Positions 1 through 5,280 of a stretch of DNA of 9,544 bases are shown here, piece after piece. The DNA comes from Candidatus Iainarchaeum sp. Its GTDB lineage: Archaea; Iainarchaeota; Iainarchaeia; Iainarchaeales; GCA-2688035. A model generated the notes under the pieces. That model made no database searches. It was not told where the DNA came from and saw only the letters and a program-made list of their open reading frames with translations. Location: assembly GCA_017610245.1 (NCBI GenBank), contig JAFCCK010000026.1, forward strand, positions 1 through 9,544. Direction: 5' to 3'. Every line of letters starts with the position of its first letter. Positions within the stretch are counted from its first letter, which is position 1. A program made the position numbers and the translations under genes.

Positions 1-480
1 CCAGCTTCCTACATCATGCAGGGCCACAATTCCCCTCTTTATAACTTTAGGTACCCAAAGCTCGAAGTCTTTATTCACATCCTTGTACTCGTGGCTTCCA
101 TCAATGAAAAGCAACTCAATCGGCTCTTTGAATTCGGCTGCGGCTTCTTCGGATGTCATCACCATTGGCTCAACTATGTCCCTAACTGCTGCTCTTCTAA
201 TATTCCTCTTGAATGCCGGCAATGTCCAAACACTCCCAAATCTCTCCTTGTGTTCTCTGGAGCCCTTATGGTGATCCACTGCATAAACTTTAACTCTATT
301 CCCTCCCTGAGAGCCAAGGGCCAATGCTATGGTTGATCTTCCCTTCCAGCTTCCTATTTCGACGATTGCTTCCATGGTGCATTCCTTGGCCAGCCGGTAA
401 AGAAGTATAAGCTCTTCTCTTGAAATCCATCCATCTATTTTCTCAGCTATTTCTGGAAATTTATAAGGCTCATAAACCAT
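1..480 (-). CDS. SAM-dependent methyltransferase, Methyltransf_24-like (3' end cut by window edge)
   Basis: The 160 codons visible read through to the window edge. A class I (Rossmann-fold) methyltransferase is shown by the glycine motif I EIGSWKGRST (residues 41-50), an acidic residue at the end of strand 2 (AVDHH, about 67-71), LLFIDGSHEYKDV (123-135) and a later ALHDV (153-157). The combination IDGSHxYxxV plus HD is the usual signature of the Methyltransf_24 group, often found beside glycosyltransferases. The substrate cannot be told; sugars or lipids are common in this group. I chose ATG at 480 because the AGGAGG site lies 7 bases upstream; another in-frame ATG at 486 overlaps the stop of the preceding gene but is too close to that site. 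It follows the glycosyltransferase directly and is probably translated with it, which suggests joint modification of a surface or virion glycan (inference). Confidence 0.85.
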   Translation of the reverse strand, partial: MVYEPYKFPEIAEKIDGWISREELILLYRLAKECTMEAIVEIGSWKGRSTIALALGSQGGNRVKVYAVDHHKGSREHKERFGSVWTLPAFKRNIRRAAVRDIVEPMVMTSEEAAAEFKEPIELLFIDGSHEYKDVNKDFELWVPKVIKRGIVALHDVGSW

Positions 481-482
481 CC

Positions 483-1238
483 TCATTCCTCCTTGTGAAA
501 TGCTTCGTTTCTTTTATTCGATGCAAGCCATCTCTCGGCACACCAGGCCTTGAAATCCCTAAACAACACCTCTCCACCCATGTGTCCGACCATAATTCTC
601 CTATCAACCATTATCTTGTATCCGCACTTCCTAGCTTTCTCACACCACAGCACGTCGTCCCGTCTTTTGCTTCCATCTTTCATTCTCACAAGGTCGAAAA
701 TGTAGGGTCCTGTTTTTTCAACAATATCCTCGTAAACCTTGGGCTTACAGGCCAAAAAGCCTAATCCAGCAACATCAACTTCGAAGAATTGCTCTGCTGG
801 GATGTTCGCTATTCGGTAGTAGGGCCCTCTGAGCTCCTCAATTTTTTTCTCCCTTGCTTCCGCCATCCTGGCACGTGTTTCGTCATCTAACTTTCTCATC
901 AAAACCGGCGTTACTTGCGCTTCTGTCCTTCCGAAATAAATACCTGAGAGAATTGGGAAATTATTTGCTGTTGCATCGCTAATCAGTTGCTTGACCTGGT
1001 TCGGAAAAAAAGTCTGGTCCGAGTCAATATGCATAATCCAATCAAACGGCTTCTTGTCGTGCTCCTTCTTGAACCTTTCCCATATCAGCTGCCGGGCTTC
1101 ATCCACATATGTGTAATCACTGAAAATATGGCCGGATTCTATCCCTGCCCTCGTAAGATTATACACGAGCTTAATTAACGATGTGCAGGTTTTTGCTGGC
1201 AACTGCTTATAATACGGCGTGCAGATTGCGATTCTCAT
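483..1238 (-). CDS. GT-A fold family 2-like glycosyltransferase
   Basis: A 251-residue protein that begins with a typical strand 1 (MRIAICTPYY) and has the nucleotide-sugar/metal motif in HIDSD (residues 70-74, DxD-like). Residues 157-165 (AGLGFLACK) and RRDDVLWCEKARKCGYKI (192-209) match the acceptor-side 'ED-V-F-C-A--G' block of GT2 enzymes, and GHMGG (218-222) supplies the usual late histidine. No membrane segment or signal peptide is visible, so it is likely a soluble cytoplasmic enzyme. Its start ATG overlaps the stop of the small gene upstream (ATGA), and the methyltransferase gene follows after 2 bases. Soluble glycosyltransferases of this kind are frequent in viruses and proviruses, where they modify virion or host-surface components. 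Donor and acceptor are unknown. Confidence 0.85.
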   Translation of the reverse strand: MRIAICTPYYKQLPAKTCTSLIKLVYNLTRAGIESGHIFSDYTYVDEARQLIWERFKKEHDKKPFDWIMHIDSDQTFFPNQVKQLISDATANNFPILSGIYFGRTEAQVTPVLMRKLDDETRARMAEAREKKIEELRGPYYRIANIPAEQFFEVDVAGLGFLACKPKVYEDIVEKTGPYIFDLVRMKDGSKRRDDVLWCEKARKCGYKIMVDRRIMVGHMGGEVLFRDFKAWCAERWLASNKRNEAFHKEE

Positions 1239-1429
1239 TTAATTTCCTCCTTCTTTTTGAATAGTTTATCGAACACAGAATCCTTTTTCTTCAGTGGCTC
1301 CTTCTTTTTAATTAGCAAATCCACAGCTCTGTTTGATTCTTGAGTCTTGAAATGCCTATCGAGTTTTTCCAAAAGTTTCTGAATTCCTTTGAGAACTTTC
1401 AGTAGCTCCCTCTCTGTTTTTTCCTTCAT
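1235..1429 (-). CDS. small charged coiled-coil protein, unknown function
   Basis: Sixty-four residues, very rich in Lys and Glu. The first ~30 residues have the heptad-like leucine spacing of a coiled coil (ELLKVLKGIQKLLEKL); the rest is a lysine-rich tail with KKKEPLKKKD. No family is recognised. A GGAGG site lies 10 bases upstream of the ATG. The gene is joined at both ends by 4-base stop-start overlaps (1235-1238 and 1426-1429), so it is almost certainly translated as part of the operon. A scaffold or nucleic-acid-binding role is possible but unsupported. Confidence 0.6.
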   Translation of the reverse strand: MKEKTERELLKVLKGIQKLLEKLDRHFKTQESNRAVDLLIKKKEPLKKKDSVFDKLFKKKEEIK

Positions 1430-1953
1430 TGAATAACCTCCAATACTGCTTCCCCATTCTTTATGAATTTCAGCCGAGTTTCAATCCCGATCCTTCTCAA
1501 GTCCCTATGCGCGGCCTTGGCAATATCCCTGCCTCGAAGTTTTCCACGATGGGCATGTTTAATAAAGCGATATTTGCCTCGTTGGTTTAAGCAAAAAATA
1601 ACATCAGACCACTTTTTCCTAAAATGCCTATCGGTGAAACTTCCTGCTCTCTCAGGGGAGGGAATAGAAATCTCTTTTTTTGTTTTGACTTTGGGTTTTT
1701 TTACCCGAGTAATTCCATGACGCTTCATCCATTGGCCCATTGTTTCGCTCATTTCTTGAATGAATTTTCTGGGCGGCTTAAATACAAATCTCTCAATAAC
1801 TTCCTTGGCAAACTGCTTCGCAGTCGGATTGAATTCCTCCCATTGCTCTTTTCCCCAGATATATCTCTGCTTGCAGTCCGTACATTGAATCATTCCTCGC
1901 CTGGGATTCGCCTTGAACCACTCCCCATCACACTTACATTGCATTCTTCTCAA
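1426..1953 (-). CDS. hypothetical basic protein with N-terminal zinc ribbon
   Basis: A 175-residue protein. The N-terminus has C6-x-C8 and C24-x2-C27, which can form one zinc ribbon (about residues 4-30). The middle is basic (KKPKVKTKKE, about 85-94). The C-terminal ~70 residues mix helices with many Arg, Lys and His (GKYRFIKHAHRGKLRGRDIA) and end in short strands. This suggests nucleic-acid binding, but I do not recognise a family. The longest frame begins at TTG 1953, whose T follows directly on the upstream gene's stop (TTGA); a GAGGTGAT ribosome site lies just upstream. The ATG at 1944 is an alternative that would drop three residues and keep both cysteine pairs. Confidence 0.65.
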   Translation of the reverse strand: MRRMQCKCDGEWFKANPRRGMIQCTDCKQRYIWGKEQWEEFNPTAKQFAKEVIERFVFKPPRKFIQEMSETMGQWMKRHGITRVKKPKVKTKKEISIPSPERAGSFTDRHFRKKWSDVIFCLNQRGKYRFIKHAHRGKLRGRDIAKAAHRDLRRIGIETRLKFIKNGEAVLEVIQ

Positions 1954-2225
1954 TCCATCACCTCTTCCAATTCCTTATTTTTTATGCGCTTCAGAGCGTT
2001 TGCGAACTTTACAAGGGCCTGCCGCAATGTTCCGGCCTTAACATTAACCTTTACGGGCCAGCTGCGTATCTCCCAGTACCCCTCTTTTGGAATTTCCCAA
2101 ATATCCAGAGTCAGTTGTTTGTGCTTCATCTCATCAATCTCATCAGCTTCCATTTCAGTTTCCAATATAACAGTTTCAAAAATCTTTGCACTTCGTTTCC
2201 TCTTTCCTGATAGCCACAAATCCAT
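1950..2225 (-). CDS. hypothetical protein, possibly the 3' part of a frameshifted gene
   Basis: Ninety-one residues, unrecognised. It starts with a basic stretch (SGKRKRSAK), followed by an acidic helix (ETEMEADEIDEM, about 22-33). The C-terminal half alternates strands and a helix (WEIRSWPVKVNVKAGTLRQAL) and looks like a genuine fold. The ATG at 2225 has no convincing Shine-Dalgarno, unlike most other genes in this run. It lies 100 bases inside the preceding gene in another frame. The missing ribosome site and the long overlap suggest that this frame may be the continuation of the gene starting at 2374, after a -1 shift. Read separately it is still a plausible coupled gene. The 3' end is solid: its stop overlaps the next start. 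Confidence 0.5.
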   Translation of the reverse strand: MDLWLSGKRKRSAKIFETVILETEMEADEIDEMKHKQLTLDIWEIPKEGYWEIRSWPVKVNVKAGTLRQALVKFANALKRIKNKELEEVMD

Positions 2226-2374
2226 TTCACTGGCTTTCCAATCTCTACCTCCATCGCAAGGTATGTTACAGGCATTAGCTTTACTCCATCTATTTTCACT
2301 TTAGTGTTGTACCACGCAGGAACAGTAATCTGCTTTCCTCTATCTTTCTTTCCAGTTTTAATTTCGATTTTCAA
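2126..2374 (-). CDS. hypothetical protein, overlapping the next gene (possible frameshift)
   Basis: Eighty-two residues from a TTG at 2374, which overlaps the preceding stop (TTGA) and has GGAGG 9 bases upstream. Residues 1-50 look like a beta-rich small domain (ITVPAWYNTKVKIDG, then VTYLAMEVEIGKPVKW). The last ~25 residues (FLKLLYWKLKWKLMRLMR) look like out-of-frame translation: low complexity, with Trp and Met in odd places. They coincide with the good-looking start of the frame that ends at 1950. The gene may therefore be truncated or frameshifted, with the true product about 140 residues ending at 1950. No family recognised. Confidence 0.45.
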   Translation of the reverse strand: MKIEIKTGKKDRGKQITVPAWYNTKVKIDGVKLMPVTYLAMEVEIGKPVKWICGYQERGNEVQRFLKLLYWKLKWKLMRLMR

Positions 2375-2727
2375 TACAGCATCTCCTCCTTAAACTCTTC
2401 ATTTACCGGAACTGCAATAATTCTGCATGGGTACTTCCGACTCTTTGAGTCAATGCTCTTCTGTTTTTCGCTGTTCAGAATCTCTATTGCCACGCAATCA
2501 TCCAGCACGAAGATATCCGCCTGGCCTCCACCTTTGAAAATTGCTTCAGTGTAATATTCCTTTTCCAGCCCCTTCAACATATGGCATATTTCACATTTTT
2601 TCAAGGCGTGGGCCCTGCTCTCGTTGTCCCCAATCCGCACGGTGTTTTTTTGCCCGTTCTGCCCTACACGCCAATCAAGCAAGTTCTTTGCTTGGCTTCT
2701 CTTTGTTATTAGCTCTGCTTCATTCAA
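2371..2727 (-). CDS. PD-(D/E)XK nuclease-fold protein, CoiA-like
   Basis: A 118-residue protein. The central block runs E61 (YYTEAIF), then GGGQADIFVLDD with D71, then the strand AIEILNSE with E82 at the catalytic position, then K88-K98 and a closing strand CRIIAVPV. The order E, D, E-x-hydrophobic and a later R/K-Y is that of the CoiA branch of PD-(D/E)XK enzymes, where the last motif is E-x-Q or similar rather than E-x-K. Here it is E-I-L, so catalysis is uncertain. A preceding C45-x2-C48-H49 may bind metal. The start is TTG 2727, with GAGGTG 7 bases upstream; the nearby ATG is out of frame. The 8-base overlap with the SWIM gene implies coupled translation. Confidence 0.55.
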   Translation of the reverse strand: MNEAELITKRSQAKNLLDWRVGQNGQKNTVRIGDNESRAHALKKCEICHMLKGLEKEYYTEAIFKGGGQADIFVLDDCVAIEILNSEKQKSIDSKSRKYPCRIIAVPVNEEFKEEMLY

Positions 2728-2941
2728 GGCCCAGCACCTCTATCAACTCTTTTGCTTTTTTAATGTGTTTACAATCTCTCTGCTTTTTTCCTGTAAGCTG
2801 GAAGGTTCCGGCCATACATGAGCAGGAATATTCCTTTGTCTTCTGGTCGTAGCGAACTAAGTATCTTTCCTTGGCCGTGAACCAAACTGTTGTTTCGTTT
2901 GATTGTTTAGGATGCAATTGCATGTCAAATAAATAGCCCAT
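2720..2941 (-). CDS. small SWIM zinc-finger protein
   Basis: Seventy-three residues with a complete SWIM motif: C40-x-C42, a 14-residue loop, then C57-x-H59, followed by a helix (IKKAKELIEVLG). The preceding strands (TVWFTAKERYLVRYD, YSCSC) fit the beta-hairpin of the SWIM fold. SWIM domains bind DNA or protein and occur in MuDR-type transposases, SWI/SNF helicases, and archaeal and viral recombination partners. Here the domain stands alone without a helicase or transposase, so it probably acts as an adaptor. The start has GGAG 7 bases upstream, and the stop overlaps the nuclease-like gene that follows. Confidence 0.8.
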   Translation of the reverse strand: MGYLFDMQLHPKQSNETTVWFTAKERYLVRYDQKTKEYSCSCMAGTFQLTGKKQRDCKHIKKAKELIEVLGLE

Positions 2942-2942
2942 C

Positions 2943-3149
2943 TTATTTCTCCGTTATTTTTTTCTGAAATTTGACTTTTTGGATTAGGACTTCGTCTTTC
3001 TTGCTTAGTGGAATCATTTTCTCGCTTGTTAGTACTATCCTGTCTTGTTCACTTTCGTCTTCCAGAATTGCCTTGTAAGTTGTGCGCTTTTCATCCAGTT
3101 TGTCTTTTTCAATTTTCTGCAACTCCTTTACGAAAAAACATTTCTTCAT
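2943..3149 (-). CDS. small hypothetical protein, probably beta-rich
   Basis: Sixty-eight residues, unrecognised. A short N-terminal helix rich in Lys and Glu is followed by alternating strands (TYKAILEDE, DRIVLTSEKMIPL, EVLIQKVKF), which suggests a small barrel or SH3-like domain. No cysteine motif or membrane segment. GGAGG lies 7 bases before the ATG and the gene overlaps its upstream neighbour by 4 bases, so expression within the operon is likely. Function unknown. Confidence 0.6.
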   Translation of the reverse strand: MKKCFFVKELQKIEKDKLDEKRTTYKAILEDESEQDRIVLTSEKMIPLSKKDEVLIQKVKFQKKITEK

Positions 3150-3385
3150 GCTATCGCCTCCACAAATTTTTCTTCACTATCACTCAGTGCGTAGCCTCGG
3201 GAAATCTTATTGATTACTCTGGAGATTCTTGTTCTCTTGCTTGTGAATTTGTTTGTTTTCTCCCTGAATCTTTCCGAAAGCTCTATATACTTCTCTTGTT
3301 TCTTTCGCAGCTCTATTTCCTTCAATTCAGCTTCTTCTCGGGCTTCCATTAGTCCGACAACAAGTTCTTTTACTTTTTTCTCCAT
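3146..3385 (-). CDS. coiled-coil hypothetical protein
   Basis: Seventy-nine residues. Residues 1-43 form one long charged helix of the coiled-coil type (EAREEAELKEIELRKKQEKY), followed by a basic stretch (KFTSKRTRISR) and a short helix-loop-helix ending (SDSEEKFVEAIA). No enzyme motif. Such proteins can be scaffolds or DNA-binding accessories, but nothing in the sequence decides this. It has a strong GGAGGGG ribosome site 5 bases before the ATG and lies 12 bases after the zinc-ribbon gene. Confidence 0.6.
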   Translation of the reverse strand: MEKKVKELVVGLMEAREEAELKEIELRKKQEKYIELSERFREKTNKFTSKRTRISRVINKISRGYALSDSEEKFVEAIA

Positions 3386-3397
3386 TCAACCCCTCCT

Positions 3398-3583
3398 TTA
3401 TGTCTTCATTTCCCTACTACAAAATGGACATTGGGACATTCCATTCTTGTAAGCCGGGTTATCAAATTCCCCTCCACAGTCCGGACATTTATAGGCTCTG
3501 TGCCCATGGTGATGATAAGGCACAGGCATTCCATATGTCGTTGATACGTAGCTCATTGAATTACTGTTATCCGGTGGATACAT
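3398..3583 (-). CDS. small zinc-ribbon protein
   Basis: Sixty-one residues. The first half is of low complexity (Ser, Tyr, Pro, with HHHGH at 24-28). The second half is a zinc ribbon with CPDCGG (C33, C36) and CPFC (C52, C55), 15 residues apart. The histidine cluster could add a metal ligand. Folds of this kind usually act as protein or nucleic-acid contacts. It starts right after the stop of the nuclease gene, with an ideal GGAGG and 7-base spacing. It is one of several very small zinc proteins in this run. Confidence 0.7.
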   Translation of the reverse strand: MYPPDNSNSMSYVSTTYGMPVPYHHHGHRAYKCPDCGGEFDNPAYKNGMSQCPFCSREMKT

Positions 3584-4120
3584 CTAAATTCCTCCTGCCT
3601 GGTTCAAGGCGAATAATTCTTCGGGCTTTTTCAGGGCTTCTTTGTGAACAGAATAGGCCTGGCTGCCGTTCTTGAATTCGACTTCGTCGCTGTTCTCCTT
3701 AACATTCTTCTTCTCAATCCACCCATAGATCTTCAGAAAAATCATATCCTGTTGCCAACCCCTGAAGTCCAAAGATTCGAACAGATAGGCATTGACTTTC
3801 TTCCTCTTGAATTGCTCTTTATTGATCAGCAGCTGCTCGGATGTCTTGACATCAAATTTCAGCAGCTGCAGCAGACCATTTTCATTCGGTACCGCAAGCA
3901 AACAATCGAATTCATCGACTTTCTTTCCTTGGAAGATTTTTGGATAAGGTAATTTGAATGCAAAGCAGTGCGCGAACTCAACTTCAAAGCCCTTTTTATC
4001 CGCTATGAATTCATCACCCATTAGAAATTTGTCCGGATTCGTATGTCTGTACTTATAGACTTGCTCTGCAAACTTTCTGGCCTGCTGAATCACTTTAAAA
4101 GGGATTCTCACTTGCAGCAT
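3584..4120 (-). CDS. PD-(D/E)XK nuclease-like protein
   Basis: A 178-residue protein with an ordered set of endonuclease-fold residues: a helix with E46 and E48 (KKGFEVEFAHCFAF), D72 in VDEFDCLLAV, and the D90-x-K92 motif in LLKFDVKTS. A basic helix and strand follow (NKEQFKRKKVNAYLF). This is the E...D...D-x-K arrangement of restriction-type and resolvase-type nucleases with an intact catalytic lysine. The C-terminal part (about 117-178) holds another strand pair and a charged tail. Whether it is a structure-specific nuclease or a restriction-like enzyme cannot be told. It begins 26 bases inside the preceding gene, with a strong GGGAGG site, and is followed immediately by a zinc-ribbon gene. 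Confidence 0.65.
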   Translation of the reverse strand: MLQVRIPFKVIQQARKFAEQVYKYRHTNPDKFLMGDEFIADKKGFEVEFAHCFAFKLPYPKIFQGKKVDEFDCLLAVPNENGLLQLLKFDVKTSEQLLINKEQFKRKKVNAYLFESLDFRGWQQDMIFLKIYGWIEKKNVKENSDEVEFKNGSQAYSVHKEALKKPEELFALNQAGGI

Positions 4121-4454
4121 TCTTCTCCTCCCTCAATCTTTTATAAAGCTCTCTCATTGTTTCCATGGACTCAATTGTTTTCGGATTCTTGAGAACTTGT
4201 ATTACATCGCTCAGTATGATCTCCCTCATACAAGGCGGAAATGTTTTCAATAGTGTGCAGATAAAAGTCGTTGCCAGGTTGATTTGGAAGCTTCCTCTCT
4301 TTAAGTTATTTGAATATCTTACGAATTCCTTGAGTGTTTTCGTTGTGAATTTTGAATTCTTGATAAGTATCTCCAGCTCCCCATTTGTGGCATTTGGGTG
4401 CATGAGCTTTACTGTCTTGAACAGGGCCTCTTTATCTATTTCTTCTTCAATCAT
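4095..4454 (-). CDS. hypothetical helical protein
   Basis: I use the ATG at 4454 (119 residues) because GAAGGG lies 6-7 bases upstream and because the 35-residue gene before it ends 8 bases inside this start. A longer frame from 4481 would cover most of that small gene's tail. The product is predicted to be nearly all helical: an acidic start (MIEEEIDKEALF), a middle with hydrophobic helices (NLATTFICTLLKTF), and a charged C-terminal helix (ETMRELYKRLREEKN). No known family or motif. Its place between the OB-fold and nuclease genes suggests a DNA-processing accessory, which is inference only. Confidence 0.65.
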   Translation of the reverse strand: MIEEEIDKEALFKTVKLMHPNATNGELEILIKNSKFTTKTLKEFVRYSNNLKRGSFQINLATTFICTLLKTFPPCMREIILSDVIQVLKNPKTIESMETMRELYKRLREEKNAASENPF

Positions 4455-4554
4455 TTCTTTCCCTTCTGTAATGAAAATCAAGGAAGTGCGCCCTCGGGAA
4501 ATCCGTTCTCGTCCCGCATTGGGCGCACCTTGCTTTCTTTTCTCTCAGCCTCAT
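4447..4554 (-). CDS. 35-residue mini zinc protein (CxxC...H...H)
   Basis: A very short gene that is easily missed. It reads MRLREKKARCAQCGTRTDFP, then an AHFLDFHYRRERND tail. C10-x2-C13 is followed by H23 and H28, which resembles a shortened C2H2-type site or half a zinc ribbon. Both ends are basic. The evidence that it is real is positional. Its ATG overlaps the stop of the OB-fold gene (ATGA), with an AGGAG site 3 bases upstream of the ATG. Its stop lies 8 bases inside the next gene, so it fills exactly the gap between two genes. Function unknown; nucleic-acid or protein contact is the usual role of such knuckles. Confidence 0.6.
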   Translation of the reverse strand: MRLREKKARCAQCGTRTDFPRAHFLDFHYRRERND

Positions 4555-5060
4555 ACTCTCCTCGCTTCAAATTTGTTCATGTTCGCGACCTTACAACGCT
4601 GTCTGTATTCCTCTCTGCAATCAATCATTATTTCCTTGAAGATTTCTATTTTCGCTGGCACTAAAATTACTGGATCTATTTCCTTCTTTTTCAATAACTT
4701 TTCTGTTAACCTATTTGTTTCTTCCACTACCTCATCTCTTGTCATTGGCATTGTAGGCTGTAATGTTTGCGTTTGCTGTATCTTTTCTTCGGACTTTGCT
4801 CCTTCTTGCACTACTTTAATTGCCGAATCTTGCTTGATATTGAGATAGCCGTCTTTTTCCTCGGTTTCGAATTCTACTATGTCGCCAGCACTGATGAGGG
4901 CTATTTTTTCTTCCAATTGAGTTTTTGAAAATCCAGTCAAACCATACTCTTTCCCATCAACTTGTATATGTGTTCCATATAGGATCCATTCCTGTCCTTT
5001 CTTGTTTTGCCCTCTTTTTAGTTCAATTATTTGACCTATTCTTTCTATTTTTCCTTTCAT
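4551..5060 (-). CDS. OB-fold, single-stranded-DNA-binding-like protein
   Basis: 169 residues from the ATG at 5060, or 172 from the ATG at 5069. I prefer 5060 because the GGGAG site is 9 bases away from it and touches the upstream ATG. The N-terminal ~80 residues have the strand pattern of an OB fold: KGKIERIGQIIELKRG, then EWILYGTHIQVDGKEYGLTG, a short helix (KTQLEEKIALI), GDIVEFETEE and GYLNIKQ. A Gln/Thr/Pro-rich linker follows (about 93-108), then a charged helical C-terminal part (109-172). An N-terminal OB fold with a flexible linker is the usual design of single-stranded-DNA-binding proteins, but the C-terminus lacks the acidic tip of bacterial SSB. It is preceded by a 200-base structured non-coding leader. 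Confidence 0.6.
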   Translation of the reverse strand: MKGKIERIGQIIELKRGQNKKGQEWILYGTHIQVDGKEYGLTGFSKTQLEEKIALISAGDIVEFETEEKDGYLNIKQDSAIKVVQEGAKSEEKIQQTQTLQPTMPMTRDEVVEETNRLTEKLLKKKEIDPVILVPAKIEIFKEIMIDCREEYRQRCKVANMNKFEARRV

Positions 5061-5101
5061 TTTTTTCATCTCCCGCCGTTTCCTTTCTGGCTTAACGGCA
5101 C

Positions 5102-5184
5102 TGCTCGGAGAAGGAGTCGAACCTTCCTCAGCAAAAAAGCGGGCCTTCTGCCCAAAGCTCTTTCACTTTCCGCCCAGCCGAGCA
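5102..5184 (-). ncRNA. tRNA-like structure lacking a canonical D-arm and anticodon arm
   Basis: Read on the minus strand, 7 bases (5184-5178) pair perfectly with 5108-5102 as an acceptor-like stem. Inside lies a perfect T-arm: 5-bp stem (5126-5122 with 5114-5110), extended by a G-U pair, and the T-loop TTCGACT (5121-5115). The rest is not a tRNA body: a 7-bp stem (5163-5157 with 5140-5134) encloses a 4-bp GGGC/GCCC hairpin. There is no GG-containing D-loop, no 7-base anticodon loop with U33, and no encoded CCA. It sits at the 3' part of the non-coding gap ahead of the OB-fold gene. It could be a decayed tRNA, a viral tRNA mimic or a processing signal; strand and function are inferred. Confidence 0.4.
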
Positions 5185-5186
5185 TA

Positions 5187-5203
5187 CCGGCCTCATTGGC
5201 CGG
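5187..5203 (-). repeat. perfect GC-rich hairpin 5' of the tRNA-like structure
   Basis: CCGGCC and GGCCGG flank a 5-base loop. The stem extends outward by up to three further pairs on the minus strand. It ends within a few bases of the tRNA-like acceptor stem, so the two could stack. No U-run follows, so it is not a typical terminator. Confidence 0.6.
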
Positions 5204-5246
5204 CATTTCATGACTCCCATCACTCATTCTCCACACACCCATGTGG

Positions 5247-5280
5247 CTTATCTGGTTCACAGATAAGTGTGATTTATCTG
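5247..5280 (-). promoter_or_regulatory. two mutually exclusive hairpins built from three CAGATAA-type repeats
   Basis: CTTATCTG (5247-5254) is the perfect complement of CAGATAAG (5260-5267). The same CAGATAA (5260-5266) is also the perfect complement of TTATCTG (5274-5280), so only one hairpin can form at a time. A separate CCACA/TGTGG hairpin lies next to it (5231-5246). The outer repeat contains the stop codon of the gene ending at 5274. Possible readings are a switchable RNA structure ahead of the OB-fold gene, or half-sites for a DNA-binding protein. Confidence 0.45.

Noticed and set aside
1624..2304. Plus-strand open frame of 226 codons (also 4165-4848 and the minus-strand 7167-7757)
   Set aside because: Antisense to well-supported genes, with Ser/Leu/Phe-rich composition and no recognisable motif.
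3825..3875. Repeated AGCAGCTGC words
   Set aside because: They encode Leu/Gln pairs in the nuclease-like protein, and the two copies are explained by codon use; no further structure is seen.
5187..5203. Transcription terminator
   Set aside because: The hairpin is strong, but no U-run follows on either strand within a useful distance.
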